From Acidobacteriota bacterium (GTDB taxonomy: Bacteria > Acidobacteriota > Thermoanaerobaculia > UBA5066 > Gp7-AA6): a DNA stretch of 64,000 nt. Numbering within the stretch: the stretch's first letter is position 1; every line of letters starts with the position of its first letter. Below, piece after piece: positions 30,476-38,412 of the stretch. The DNA lies in contig DAHUXD010000031.1 in the NCBI GenBank assembly GCA_027307335.1, positions 39,102-103,101 on the forward strand, given 5' to 3'. Made by a program: the position numbers and the translations under genes. Below the pieces are notes generated by a model. The model was not told where the DNA came from and did not search any database. It saw nothing but the letters and a program-made list of their open reading frames with translations.

Positions 30476-31009
30476 TCAGCCCGCGCGTCCGAGGCGGCGC
30501 AGCGCCAGACCCGCGAGCGCGATCAGGGCGGCGGGCGCCCAGATCCAGGCGAGCTCGGATCGGAGGACGCGCGCGCCGCGCGCCGAGAGAAATGGCGTCA
30601 CGCCGATCGGCGACACGGCGATGACGCGCCACGGCAGGAAGAAACGCGCGTTCGAGAAGGGGCTGTAGAACGCGACGCCCATGCCTCCCGTCGTCAGAGC
30701 GTCGAGCACCCCGTGGGAGGCGGTCGCGATGAACACGACGGCGAAGACGGTCGCGGGCGGCGCGCCGAGCCTCGCCGCCAGCAACGCGCCGCCGAGAGCG
30801 ACCAGGGCCGCGAAGCAGAGCGAGTGCGTGAACCCGCGGTGCCCGAGCGGCGAGTCGTAGGGGACGCCGAGCCAGAAGGCGATCGCGTCGGCGTCGGGCA
30901 GGATGCTCGCGACGCACGCGACCGCGGTCAGCGCCGGCGGAACCGTCCTCGGGCCGGCGGCGATCCCGATCGCGAGCGGCACGGCGGGGTGCGAGAGGAT
31001 CGAGGCCAT
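30476..31009 (-). CDS. YdjM-like membrane-bound metal-dependent hydrolase (DUF457)
   Basis: The 177-aa integral membrane protein shows the family's conserved histidines and acids: ILSHPAVPLAI at the N-terminus, SILPDADAIAFWL near residue 38, HRGFTHSLCFAAL near 57, and ASHGVLDALTTGGMG near 98. Helices fill the rest. In E. coli the related YdjM is a LexA-regulated inner membrane protein. Predicted activity as a hydrolase rests on the motif only. It lies 10 bp after the RibD-like gene's stop codon in the direction opposite to transcription, that is, downstream of nothing else but the VOC gene it precedes. Confidence 0.85.
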   Translation of the reverse strand: MASILSHPAVPLAIGIAAGPRTVPPALTAVACVASILPDADAIAFWLGVPYDSPLGHRGFTHSLCFAALVALGGALLAARLGAPPATVFAVVFIATASHGVLDALTTGGMGVAFYSPFSNARFFLPWRVIAVSPIGVTPFLSARGARVLRSELAWIWAPAALIALAGLALRRLGRAG

Positions 31010-31019
31010 ACCGCCCGCG

Positions 31020-31586
31020 TCATGCCTCCGCCGCGTAGCGCAGGAAGACCTTGCCGTTGCGGAACGCCCGCGACTCCGTGAGCCGAAGCGGCATCGGCTC
31101 GTCGAGCCCGTCGAACATGGTCCGCCCCCTTCCGAGCACGACCGGATTCACGAGGAGCTGGTACTCGTCGATGAGCCCCTCCCGCGCGAGCGCGGCGACG
31201 ACGCGGCCGCTCCCGAGAATCACCATGTGCGGCCCCGCCTCGGTCTTGAGCCGGCGCATGGCGGCGGCGGCATCTTCCCGGAGAAGCGTCGTGTTCGCCC
31301 ACGAGGCGCTCGCGAGCGTGCGCGAGAAGACCACCTTCGGCAAAGCGTTCATCTGGCCCGCGACGACCGGGTCCATCTGCGCGGCCGCCGGCGTCGGCCA
31401 CCAGCCCGCCATGAGCTCGTACGTGACGCGGCCGAGGACGAGCGCGCCGCCGCCCTTCGCGTTCTCGGCGACGAAGGCCTGATACTCGGGATCGTCGCTG
31501 CCCGCGTGCGCCCAGCGGAAGTCGCCGCCCGGACCCGAGAAGTAGCCGTCGAGCGTGACGTTGTTGAAGACGCTCAGGTGCCTCAT
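31020..31586 (-). CDS. dihydrofolate-reductase-fold protein (RibD C-terminal family)
   Basis: The 188-aa protein follows the stand-alone RibD_C pattern: RHLSVFNNVTLDGYFSGPGG at the start, LVLGRVTYELMAGWW near residue 50, KVVFSRTL, MVILGSGRVVAAL near 120, and YQLLVNPVVLGRGRTMF. These are NADPH-dependent reductases of unknown substrate, frequently found with DinB, DUF1801 and VOC genes, as here. The ATG overlaps the stop of the DUF1801 gene (ATGA). Confidence 0.9.
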   Translation of the reverse strand: MRHLSVFNNVTLDGYFSGPGGDFRWAHAGSDDPEYQAFVAENAKGGGALVLGRVTYELMAGWWPTPAAAQMDPVVAGQMNALPKVVFSRTLASASWANTTLLREDAAAAMRRLKTEAGPHMVILGSGRVVAALAREGLIDEYQLLVNPVVLGRGRTMFDGLDEPMPLRLTESRAFRNGKVFLRYAAEA

Positions 31587-31978
31587 GGGCGTTTTCCTGC
31601 GCGCTTCCCGCCACGACGCGGCGCGCGCTCGGCGAGACGCGTCGCGACCAGCCGGCGCACGAGCGCGGCGGGAAGCGGCTTTTTCGGGTCGAACCGTACG
31701 CTTCCCTTGCTCGTGGAATAGCCCGCGAGCTCCGCCGCGTGCTTCCGGACCGGCAGCGCGCCCGCATGGAGCGCGCAGTGGCGGGCGGCCGCGGCATAGG
31801 CGACGAGCATCCGGTCGCCGGCGTAGAGCGACGGGATGCCGTAACGGATACGCTCCTCCGCGCCGGGCGCGGCCGACCGGATCGTGCGCCGGAGCGCCTG
31901 GAGTGCCCGGCGCTCCCGGGCCGGCACGCGCCGCAGGTACTCCGCGACGGTCCGGGGTGGCGGCGCAGCCTTCTTCAT
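31583..31978 (-). CDS. DUF1801 family protein
   Basis: A 131-aa protein with the YdhG/DUF1801 fold: TVAEYLRRVPARERRALQALRRTI, then AEERIRYGIPSLYAGDRMLVAYAAAARHCALH, STSKGSVRFDPKKPLPAALVRRLVATR and a very basic tail (RRGGKRAGKRP). The family is related to iron chaperone frataxin-like folds but has no proven role. Both ends overlap neighbours by ATGA: upstream with the nitrilase-like gene and downstream with the RibD-like gene. Confidence 0.88.
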   Translation of the reverse strand: MKKAAPPPRTVAEYLRRVPARERRALQALRRTIRSAAPGAEERIRYGIPSLYAGDRMLVAYAAAARHCALHAGALPVRKHAAELAGYSTSKGSVRFDPKKPLPAALVRRLVATRLAERAPRRGGKRAGKRP

Positions 31979-32787
31979 GTCGTCTCCTCCTCTTCCCGGT
32001 AACGCTCGGGCGCGAAACGCGCCGCCAAGATACCCGTCGCCTCCGCCAGGTCGAGCTCCTCCACCAGAACGCCCTCGGCGCCATACGGAAGATGCGCCCG
32101 GCATTCGCCCGTCGGCGCGATCAGGCTCGTCGCCGACTCCGGGAACGGCAGCGCGTAGTTCACGCTCGCAAAATAAATGCCGTTCTCGATCGAGCGCATC
32201 GCCATCGCCTTCTCGTAATACGGCGCCTCCGGCTCGCCCCAGCGCTCCCGGCGCACGCCGTCGCGGTGCGTTCCCGTGTGCTGCGGATGGAACACGATCT
32301 TCGCGCCCCGCCGGGCGGCCCAGCGGACCGTCTCGGGGTAGCGCCACCCCTCGTGACAGATCGCTATGCCGAAGCGGACACCCCCCGCCTCGAAGACCCG
32401 GCGCGTCTGTCCGGGAACGTAGAAGCGGTCCTCGCTCGGATCGAGCTGGTTCTTGGTCTGCCATCCGAGCGTCCGGCCGTCGCGGTCGACAACGAGCGCC
32501 GCGACCTGCCGCCCTTCGGCAACGATGCGCTCCATGCCCGCGATCACGGCGATCCCGTGGCGGCGGGCCGCGGCGCGGACGGCCTCCTCGGCTCGCGCCT
32601 GCTCCGACGGTCCGTACGCCGGCACCTCGAAGTCCTGCCCTCGCAGTCCCGGCACGTAAGCCTCGGGGAAACAGACGATCGACGCGCCCCGCGAGGCGGC
32701 CTCGCCGATCAGGCGCTCCCCCTGCGCGATCCCCTCGTCGACGGTCGCCGCCACGCGCGGCGAGGCGAGCGCGATCCGAGGCTTCAT
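31975..32787 (-). CDS. carbon-nitrogen hydrolase (nitrilase superfamily)
   Basis: The 270-aa protein carries the Glu-Lys-Cys triad of the superfamily: CFPEAYVPG near residue 40, WQTKNQLDPSED near 112, and AICHEGWRYPE near 145. It ends with a conserved NYALPFPESATSLIAPTGE strand pair. Members hydrolyse amides such as carbamoylputrescine, omega-amides or N-carbamoyl amino acids; this one is not close enough to any subgroup for me to name. Its ATG overlaps the stop of the deleted cysteine synthase gene, and its stop overlaps DUF1801. Confidence 0.9.
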   Translation of the reverse strand: MKPRIALASPRVAATVDEGIAQGERLIGEAASRGASIVCFPEAYVPGLRGQDFEVPAYGPSEQARAEEAVRAAARRHGIAVIAGMERIVAEGRQVAALVVDRDGRTLGWQTKNQLDPSEDRFYVPGQTRRVFEAGGVRFGIAICHEGWRYPETVRWAARRGAKIVFHPQHTGTHRDGVRRERWGEPEAPYYEKAMAMRSIENGIYFASVNYALPFPESATSLIAPTGECRAHLPYGAEGVLVEELDLAEATGILAARFAPERYREEEETT

Positions 32788-32954
32788 GGCCCGAGGTAGA
32801 GATCCGTGCTCAGGGACTTCAGCCCCCGGTCCTTGACGCTGCCGGTCGGGTTCTCCCACTCCAGCTTGACGGCGATCTCGGAGCCGTTCGGAGGCTCGAG
32901 GGCCCGGAGCCGCACGAGCGAGGTGTTGCCGACGGCCCCCAGGACGTCGATCAT
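32784..32954 (-). pseudogene. cysteine synthase-family gene with in-frame internal deletion (56 codons left)
   Basis: An ATG at 32954 opens 56 codons. They start as a fold-type II PLP enzyme, with VGNTSLVRLRALE, then KLEWENPTGSVKDR including the PLP-binding lysine. They then jump at about codon 44 to LKSLSTDLYLGP, which resembles the extreme C-terminus of cysteine synthases (…YLSTDLY…). About 240 residues of the normal enzyme are missing without loss of frame. Both ends are coupled: the ATG overlaps the methyltransferase stop and the TGA overlaps the nitrilase ATG. The remnant cannot be an active enzyme. It may be kept to maintain translational coupling, or the deletion may be recent. Confidence 0.8.
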
Positions 32955-33703
32955 CGGGTCGACCGACGCAGGACGAGCGTGATGCCCTCGCGCAGGAAAG
33001 CCGGCAGCGAGCGATACACGGCGTTCTTGATCGCCCCCACGACCGGCTGCTCCCGGAGGTCGGAGACGTCGTGGTGCGCGAAGCGCGCGTCGAAGTAGAA
33101 GCGGCGGCCGACCTCCAGCACTTCGAAACCGGTCTCCCCCGAATAGGCGAGGAGCTCCGCGAGCGTGTACTCGCGGAAGTGCCCGGGATTTCCGGCGTCG
33201 GGCCGGATCCGCTCGTAGGGATTCCGGCCCGCGAGCAGCTTCAGGCGCTTCGGGAGGGAGGCGGCGTTGGGAGTCTGCAGCACGAGGATGCCCTGCTCCA
33301 CGAGCAGGCTCCGCACGAACCGGAGAACGTGCAAAGGCGACGTGTGGAGGTGCTCGATGACCTCGGCGAAGACGACCAGGTCGTAGGCGGGCATGCCCCC
33401 GGGTCTCGTGGCGGACGGGGCGTCGTTCAGGTCCAGGTGGTAGTGCCGCGCGCCCGCCCGCTCGGCGTTCGGCTCGAGCCCGAGAGTGTCCACGACGAGG
33501 CCGAGCGTCGCGGAGAGCAGCGGCCCGAGCGGAGACGGTCCGATCTCGAGGACCCGCGCCGTCCCCGGCGGGAGGAAGCGCGCGACGAGCTCGAGAACGT
33601 GCCGGTAGCGCGGCGCGTGGTACGCGAGATAACCCCGATCGCCCGCTCGGATTTCACGGGCGCTCGGAAGCGGGCGATCGGCCCCGGCGGAGCCTTCAGG
33701 CAC
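32951..33703 (-). CDS. class I SAM-dependent methyltransferase
   Basis: The 250-aa protein has a methyltransferase motif I variant ARVLEIGPSPLGPLLS near residue 48, an acidic end of strand 2 (LGLEPNAERAG), YHLDLNDAP, and the VVFAEVIEHLHTSP motif near residue 112. A later NPGHFREYTLAELLAYSGETGF block is typical of methyltransferases acting on sugar or lipid-linked substrates. The C-terminus is hydrophobic and basic. The start is a GTG within the upstream epimerase's last codons; the TGA overlaps the remnant cysteine synthase ATG. Confidence 0.85.
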   Translation of the reverse strand: MPEGSAGADRPLPSAREIRAGDRGYLAYHAPRYRHVLELVARFLPPGTARVLEIGPSPLGPLLSATLGLVVDTLGLEPNAERAGARHYHLDLNDAPSATRPGGMPAYDLVVFAEVIEHLHTSPLHVLRFVRSLLVEQGILVLQTPNAASLPKRLKLLAGRNPYERIRPDAGNPGHFREYTLAELLAYSGETGFEVLEVGRRFYFDARFAHHDVSDLREQPVVGAIKNAVYRSLPAFLREGITLVLRRSTR

Positions 33704-34817
33704 CGGTTCGCCGTTGCGACGCCTCGCGCCAGGCCTTGAGCGCCCGTGCCTCCGCCTCGGGCGAGAGCTCGTCCGTCCACGACCAGACGACGGGGTCGAG
33801 CGAATCGAAGTACCAGAGGTACTCGAGCGCGGTCTCCTGGAATGGCCGCTGCGTCCAGCCGGCGTCGAACGCCTTCCGGCTGCTGATCTGGAACAAACCG
33901 CGCCGCTCCGGCTCGGGGTGCCAGGACGGAAACTTGCCGAGAAAGGATGGATCGGGATCGAGTCCCTGCGCGTGCAGGAACTCCTGCGGCACCCACACGA
34001 ACTCGGCGTCCGAGCGCGTCACGGCGACGCACTGCCCGAGGTACTCGCGAAACGTCATGGGCACACCGGTCAGGTTGTAGGTGCCGTGGAGCGGGCGGTC
34101 GATCGCCAGGACGAGGAAGCGCGCCACGTCCTTGACGTCCACCTTCTGGACGTGGTCCTCGCCGCTGCCCGGGCCGATGTGCGCGCCGCCCGCCTGCGCG
34201 CGCCGCAGCCAGGCCAGGAGGTCGGGCGTCGTGTCCCGGTCGCCCTTGATCGGACCCGGTCGGACGACCGTGAGCCGGCCGTCGAGAAGGGCATTCAGGC
34301 GGCGCTCGCTCTCCGCCTTGCCGCGGTTGTACGCGCGAATGGAAGGGTCCCACGGGTTCAGCGGCGCGTCCTCGGTCAGGCCGGGCTTCGCCCAGTCCTT
34401 CGCGTCGTACGCGGCGATCGAGGAGACGTAGAGGTACTGCTTCGTGCGATCGCGCAGGCGACGTGCGGCGGTCTCGGCCAGCGCCGGATCGGACGGCCAC
34501 ACGTCGATCACCGCATCCCACCGCCGCTCGCCGAGCGCGGAGAAGTTCTCGTCGGTCGCCTCGGGACTCCGGAATCCCCGTAGCTTCTCGAGGTTCGGGA
34601 AGAGGCCCGGGTTCGTCACGCCGCGGTTGAAGAGGGTGACCGTGTGGCCCGCGACGACCGCGGCCTCGACGACGGCCGGCCCGAGGAAGCTCGTCCCGCC
34701 GAGGACGAGGACCTTCTTCGGGGCCGAGGCAAGAAGCGGTCGCACGAGCGGCGGCAGGGCGGCTGGGGCCGCCGCGGCGAGAAGGGATGCCTTGAGAAAG
34801 CGCCGTCGGTTCATCAT
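33696..34817 (-). CDS. Tat-exported NAD-dependent epimerase/dehydratase-like protein
   Basis: The 373-aa precursor starts with a twin-arginine signal (NRRRFLKASLLAAAAP), so it should be exported folded, with its cofactor. The mature part is an extended short-chain fold: VLVLGGTSFLGPAVVEAA near residue 35, YVSSIAAYD, and the catalytic YNRGK near residue 175. It ends with a large C-terminal half containing TFREYLGQ and WSWTDELSPEAEARAL. Related exported reductases occur in Acidobacteria and Planctomycetes. Export of an epimerase is unusual and the substrate is unknown. Its start lies downstream of argF across a 142-bp gap with repeats. Confidence 0.85.
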   Translation of the reverse strand: MMNRRRFLKASLLAAAAPAALPPLVRPLLASAPKKVLVLGGTSFLGPAVVEAAVVAGHTVTLFNRGVTNPGLFPNLEKLRGFRSPEATDENFSALGERRWDAVIDVWPSDPALAETAARRLRDRTKQYLYVSSIAAYDAKDWAKPGLTEDAPLNPWDPSIRAYNRGKAESERRLNALLDGRLTVVRPGPIKGDRDTTPDLLAWLRRAQAGGAHIGPGSGEDHVQKVDVKDVARFLVLAIDRPLHGTYNLTGVPMTFREYLGQCVAVTRSDAEFVWVPQEFLHAQGLDPDPSFLGKFPSWHPEPERRGLFQISSRKAFDAGWTQRPFQETALEYLWYFDSLDPVVWSWTDELSPEAEARALKAWREASQRRTGA

Positions 34818-34904
34818 CGTCCCGCGCCGGATGCTAGTGCATACGGGAGACGCCGGCATGAGTTCTCGACGTCCGACCCTCGCTTCGCTCGGCTCGGCCG
34901 TCGA

Positions 34905-34952
34905 CGCGGCGTTTCCCCGCAACGGGAGCCATCGCGGCGTTTCCCCGCCGCG
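34905..34952. terminator. paired 16-bp repeats and hairpin after argF
   Basis: CGCGGCGTTTCCCCGC occurs twice in direct orientation, at 34905-34920 and 34933-34948, starting 28 bp apart. The second copy is part of the near-perfect hairpin CGCGGCG-TTTCCC-CGCCGCG at 34933-34952. It sits just after the argF stop at 34960 on the minus strand and before the epimerase gene. It could terminate transcription from the oxidase-argF block. No T-run follows, so rho-independent function is uncertain. Confidence 0.4.
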
Positions 34953-34959
34953 AGGGTTC

Positions 34960-35958
34960 TCAGCCGAGCGTCGCGACCAGGATCGCCTTGATCGTGTGCA
35001 TCCGGTTCTCGGCCTGGTCGAAGACCACCGACGACGCCGACTCGAACACGTCCTCGGAAACCTCCAGGCCCTCGAGACCAAACTTCCGGAAGAGCTCCTC
35101 GCCCTTCGTCGTCTCGCGGTTGTGGAAGGCGGGCAGGCAGTGCATGAACTTCGCGCGCGGATTGCCGGTCGCCTTCATGAGGGCGGCCGTGACCCGGTAC
35201 CGCTTGAGGAGCCGGATCCGCTCGCCCCACCTCTCCGCGGGCTCCCCCATCGAGACCCAGACGTCGGTGTGGACGAAGTCGCAGCCGCGCACGCCCTTCT
35301 TCGGGTCCTCGGTCAGCGTGATTTTCGCGCCGGACTCCTTCGCCAGGGTGCGGGCGAGCGCGACGACCGCGTCGGCCGGCCAGAGGCTCTTCGGCGCGGC
35401 GAGCCGCACGTCCATGCCCATCCGCGCGCCGACGAGGAGGAGCGAGTTGCCCATGTTGTTCCGCGCATCTCCGAGATAGCAATAGGCGACGCGGTGGAGC
35501 GGCTTGTCCGAGTGCTCCTCCATCGTCAGGAGGTCGGCGAGCATCTGGGTCGGGTGCGACTCGTCGGTCAGGCCGTTGTAGACCGGAACTCCGGCGTGGC
35601 GCGCGAGCTCCTCGACGACGGTTTGCGCGTAGCCGCGATACTCGATAGCGTCGTACATGCGCCCGAGGACCCGCGCCGTGTCCTTGATCGACTCCTTGTG
35701 GCCGATCTGCGAGCCGGACGGGTCGAGGTAGGTCACGCCCATCCCCTGGTCGTAGGCGGCGACCTCGAAGGCGCAGCGCGTGCGCGTCGACGTCTTCTCG
35801 AAGATCAGGCACAGATTCCGGCCGCGCAGGCGCGGCGCCTCCGTGCCGGCATACTTGGCGCGCTTCAGCTCCTTCGACAGATCGATCAGGAAGCGGATCT
35901 CCTCCCGGGTGAAGTCGGACATCTCGAGCACACTGCGGTTCTTCAGGTTGAAAGGCAT
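34960..35958 (-). CDS. argF: ornithine carbamoyltransferase
   Basis: The enzyme makes citrulline from ornithine and carbamoyl phosphate in arginine synthesis. The 332-aa sequence has the carbamoyl-phosphate motif [16 protein letters not shown] near residue 57, [15 protein letters not shown] near residue 135, and the ornithine-binding [11 protein letters not shown] near 270. The ATG at 35958 lies 4 bp after the acyltransferase stop; a Met six codons upstream is possible but overlaps that gene. No other arg gene is nearby; it seems to be carried in the oxidase-linked run. Confidence 0.95.
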   Translation of the reverse strand: MPFNLKNRSVLEMSDFTREEIRFLIDLSKELKRAKYAGTEAPRLRGRNLCLIFEKTSTRTRCAFEVAAYDQGMGVTYLDPSGSQIGHKESIKDTARVLGRMYDAIEYRGYAQTVVEELARHAGVPVYNGLTDESHPTQMLADLLTMEEHSDKPLHRVAYCYLGDARNNMGNSLLLVGARMGMDVRLAAPKSLWPADAVVALARTLAKESGAKITLTEDPKKGVRGCDFVHTDVWVSMGEPAERWGERIRLLKRYRVTAALMKATGNPRAKFMHCLPAFHNRETTKGEELFRKFGLEGLEVSEDVFESASSVVFDQAENRMHTIKAILVATLG

Positions 35959-35962
35959 GGGG

Positions 35963-36640
35963 CTATTCTGCCCCATCCTCGCCGGGGCGTTTCCACGGCG
36001 GCGGGGGGACGACGCCCATTTCCCGGTCGACCTCCATCGTGATCTCGTCCACGGCGGCGTCGATCTTCGCGAGCGCCTCGTCGTCGGGCATGTCGGGAGG
36101 GATCGGGAACGGCTCGCCGTATCCCACGACGCAGCGCGAGAAGGGCTTCGGCACGAGGTAGCGGTCCCACGACTTCAGGAACCAGGGCCGCGAGCTCGCG
36201 CCGGTGAACGGGAGGATCCACGCCCCGGTCTCGCGGGCGAGCTTGAGCACGCCAGGCTGCGTCCTGCGCGCCGGTCCCTTCGGGCCGTCCACCGTGAGCG
36301 CGGCGCGGTGGCCGGCGCGCACGAGGTCGATCATCTCGGCGAGCGCGGCCCGGCCGCCCTTGCGCGTCGAGCCGCGGACCGGGATGTAGCCGTTGCGGAT
36401 CAGCCAGCGCGCGATGACCTCGCCGTCCTTCGAGCGCGACGCCATCGTGACGATCTCCTCGTGCAGGTGCGCCAGGATGCAGAGGACCATGCGGCCGTGC
36501 CACAGCGTGTAGACGTACGGCAGGCCCCGGTCCTTCAGTCCCTGCTCCCGCTCCGGATGGATTTCTCGGATGCGAAAGCTCGCGCGCAGTCCCAGGATCC
36601 CGGCGCCCACCACGGCGGCCGCGACACCCGCGCCGTCCAC
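35963..36640 (-). CDS. DUF374 lysophospholipid acyltransferase-family protein
   Basis: The 225-aa protein has the DUF374 pattern: [14 protein letters not shown] near residue 42, [33 protein letters not shown] near 70, [20 protein letters not shown] near 120, and a C-terminal [23 protein letters not shown]. It would be a membrane-associated acyltransferase; related proteins add secondary acyl chains to lipid A or act on phospholipids. The start is a GTG 10 bp after the serine hydrolase stop. Its stop lies just before the argF ATG. Confidence 0.87.
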   Translation of the reverse strand: MDGAGVAAAVVGAGILGLRASFRIREIHPEREQGLKDRGLPYVYTLWHGRMVLCILAHLHEEIVTMASRSKDGEVIARWLIRNGYIPVRGSTRKGGRAALAEMIDLVRAGHRAALTVDGPKGPARRTQPGVLKLARETGAWILPFTGASSRPWFLKSWDRYLVPKPFSRCVVGYGEPFPIPPDMPDDEALAKIDAAVDEITMEVDREMGVVPPPPWKRPGEDGAE

Positions 36641-36650
36641 GGCCGTCGCC

Positions 36651-37622
36651 CTAGCGGGAAGGCGGCGTCGCGAAATGCGCCGCCACCATCTCGAAGACGC
36701 GCGGGATGATCCCGGGCACGTCCTTGACGCCCTTCGTGAACACCGCGACCACGATTTCGCGGCCGTCCGGCAGCGCCACGAGCCCGACGAGGTGGTGGTA
36801 GTCGTAGGCGTCCCCGGACTTCGCCCAGAGACGCGTTCCCTTCGGGAGGCCCTGGCCGGCGAGCCGCGCGTCCTCGAGCTCCAGGTCCTCGAGGGGCTTC
36901 CCGGCCGCGATGTCGCGCGCGAGGAGGCTCCGCATCTCGTCCGTGAGCTTCGGCCCGGCGACCTCGCCCCGCGCGATCTCCTTGAAGATGCGGGCCGCCT
37001 CCGCCGCCGACATCCGGTTGCGGTTCTTGCCGCCGTCGCGGAACGCCTGCTCGCGCCCGTACGCGTCCTCGCAGAAGGTCTTCTGGTTCGCGTTCAGGTT
37101 CGTGTAGCCGCGGGAGCGGTAGAAATCGTTGACGGCGTTGCGCCGGGTCTTCCACCGCTCCCATTCGGCGGCGTCCCCGATCTCGGGACCCGAGGTCGTC
37201 CCGGTGATCGAGTCGACCACGAGCCCGGTCGCGTCGTTCGAGGAGACCGTGATCATGTCGTGCACCGCGCGCACGAGCTCGGGCGAGTCCGTCAGGCGCC
37301 CGGCCTCCTTCTGCGCCTCGTAGAAGGAGAGGTAGCAGATCTTCACGACCGAGCACGGATACGAGCTCTCGTCGGCGCGGTAGCCGCCGGAGGCGTACGG
37401 CCCCGAACGGCCCCCGCCCGAGAGGTCGATGACCGCGATCGAGAGCCCCTCGGCGGTCAGCCCCTTCGACGCGAACTCCTCGATCGTCCGGTCCGCGACG
37501 CCGGCGAGAAAGGCATCCAGCTCCGCCGAAGGCTGGAGCTTCGAAAGCGGCGCCGCGGCGCCGAAGATCGAGGAGGCGAAGACCGGAAACGCGAAGCCGA
37601 GGAGCGCCGCGCGCGGCGTCAG
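36651..37622 (-). CDS. exported serine hydrolase, class A beta-lactamase-like, with probable CTG start
   Basis: The product (about 323 aa) has a signal-like N-terminus (LTPRAALLGFAFPVFASSIFG). It then carries the penicillin-binding/beta-lactamase triad: CSVVKICYL (SxxK) near residue 85, TVSSNDATG (SDN-like) near 118, and WAKSGDAYD (KSG) near 270. No ATG, GTG or TTG exists before the catalytic part in this frame. The only start-like codon is a CTG at 37622 that overlaps the previous stop as CTGA. It could be a DD-peptidase or a beta-lactamase-like enzyme; resistance cannot be claimed. Its position at the end of a cytochrome oxidase block is odd. Confidence 0.8.
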   Translation of the reverse strand: MTPRAALLGFAFPVFASSIFGAAAPLSKLQPSAELDAFLAGVADRTIEEFASKGLTAEGLSIAVIDLSGGGRSGPYASGGYRADESSYPCSVVKICYLSFYEAQKEAGRLTDSPELVRAVHDMITVSSNDATGLVVDSITGTTSGPEIGDAAEWERWKTRRNAVNDFYRSRGYTNLNANQKTFCEDAYGREQAFRDGGKNRNRMSAAEAARIFKEIARGEVAGPKLTDEMRSLLARDIAAGKPLEDLELEDARLAGQGLPKGTRLWAKSGDAYDYHHLVGLVALPDGREIVVAVFTKGVKDVPGIIPRVFEMVAAHFATPPSR

Positions 37623-37903
37623 GACCGGGCTCCGCCCGGGAACGGGAGCGGTGCGGGAGCCGGCGGCGGAGGCGGGAGGTTCCGCCGGGCGCGGCGGACC
37701 GCCACGATCAGGGCCCCGACCATCGTGAAGGGCGCCGCGACCATCAGGAGGATCGACCAGTACATCCCGCGCCAGACGTCGCTCTGCCCCGGCTTGTCGG
37801 CGTTGGAGGCGGCGTCCTTGCACAGGGGGCAGGCGGTCGCGATCGCGGGCAGCAGGATGGCGACCAGGAGGACGGCGGCGGCGATCCACAGGGCCCGCTT
37901 CAT
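37619..37903 (-). CDS. small CxxC membrane protein of the oxidase cluster
   Basis: A 94-aa protein with a signal peptide (residues 1-24), a CPLCKDAA motif directly after the cleavage site, and one transmembrane helix (YWSILLMVAAPFTMVGALIVAV, given here in part as residues ~48-70). A proline-rich cytoplasmic tail (PPPPPAPAPLPFP) ends it. The periplasmic CxxC suggests a copper or disulfide role in oxidase assembly, which is inference. It lies between DUF420 and the serine hydrolase, 5 bp after the former. I do not recognise a named family. Confidence 0.75.
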   Translation of the reverse strand: MKRALWIAAAVLLVAILLPAIATACPLCKDAASNADKPGQSDVWRGMYWSILLMVAAPFTMVGALIVAVRRARRNLPPPPPAPAPLPFPGGARS

Positions 37904-37908
37904 CGGGG

Positions 37909-38349
37909 TCACCTTACCCGAATCGGGCCGTGGGGGTAAAGGTGGTAGAGCATGGCGTAGATCACGACGCCCGTCACCGAGACGTAGAGCCAGAGGGGGA
38001 ACGTCCACCGCGCGATCCGCCGGTGGCGGAGGTCCTGGCGGTTCAGACCCAGCCAGAGCGTCCGCAGCACCAGCGGCACGATCACGGCCGCGAGGATCGT
38101 GTGCGAGATCAGGATCGTGAAATAGACGGTGCGCGCGGCGCCCTGGCCGAGGAACCGGACGGAGCCGACCTGGGCGTGGTAGGTCAGATACGAGACGAGG
38201 AAGAGCAGCGACACGACCGCGGCGGAGAACATGAGCGCGCGGTGCCGCTCGATCTCCCGGCGACGGATGGCGCGGTAGGCCAGGACGAGCAGGACGGCGG
38301 ACGCCGCGTTCAGCGTCGCGTTGAGGGCGGGAAGCTGCTCGATACCCAC
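37909..38349 (-). CDS. DUF420 membrane protein (CtaM-like oxidase assembly factor)
   Basis: A 146-aa protein with four hydrophobic helices and DUF420 signatures: LPALNATLNAASAVLLVLAYRAIRR at the start, HRALMFSAAVVSLLFLVSYLTYH, FTILISHTILAAVIVPLVL and the C-terminal HRRIARWTFPLWLYVSVTGVVIY with its His. In Firmicutes the family member CtaM is needed for heme-copper oxidase activity, which fits its place beside subunits III and IV here. The start is a GTG; the gene is separated from subunit III by a palindromic repeat. Confidence 0.88.
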   Translation of the reverse strand: MGIEQLPALNATLNAASAVLLVLAYRAIRRREIERHRALMFSAAVVSLLFLVSYLTYHAQVGSVRFLGQGAARTVYFTILISHTILAAVIVPLVLRTLWLGLNRQDLRHRRIARWTFPLWLYVSVTGVVIYAMLYHLYPHGPIRVR

Positions 38350-38359
38350 GGGCTTTCGG

Positions 38360-38411
38360 CGTAGGGGCGGCTCTCGCGGCCGCCCGGGCGGGGACGAGCC
38401 CCGCCCCTACG
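38360..38411. repeat. 52-bp palindromic repeat with CGTAGGGGCGG / CCGCCCCTACG ends
   Basis: Arms at 38360-38370 and 38401-38411 are perfect reverse complements around a GC-rich centre (CTCTCGCGG..CGGGGACGAG). It fills the gap between subunit III and DUF420 genes and could form a strong hairpin. GTAGGGGCGG...CCGCCCCTAC palindromes recur in genomes of GC-rich environmental bacteria as REP-like dispersed repeats; a second copy is not in this window. It may also reduce read-through between the two genes. Confidence 0.65.
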
Positions 38412-38412
38412 G

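Noticed and set aside
34861..34959. Direct repeats after argF considered as a CRISPR-like array
   Set aside because: Only two 16-bp copies with a 12-bp gap, part of a hairpin; no array and no cas genes.
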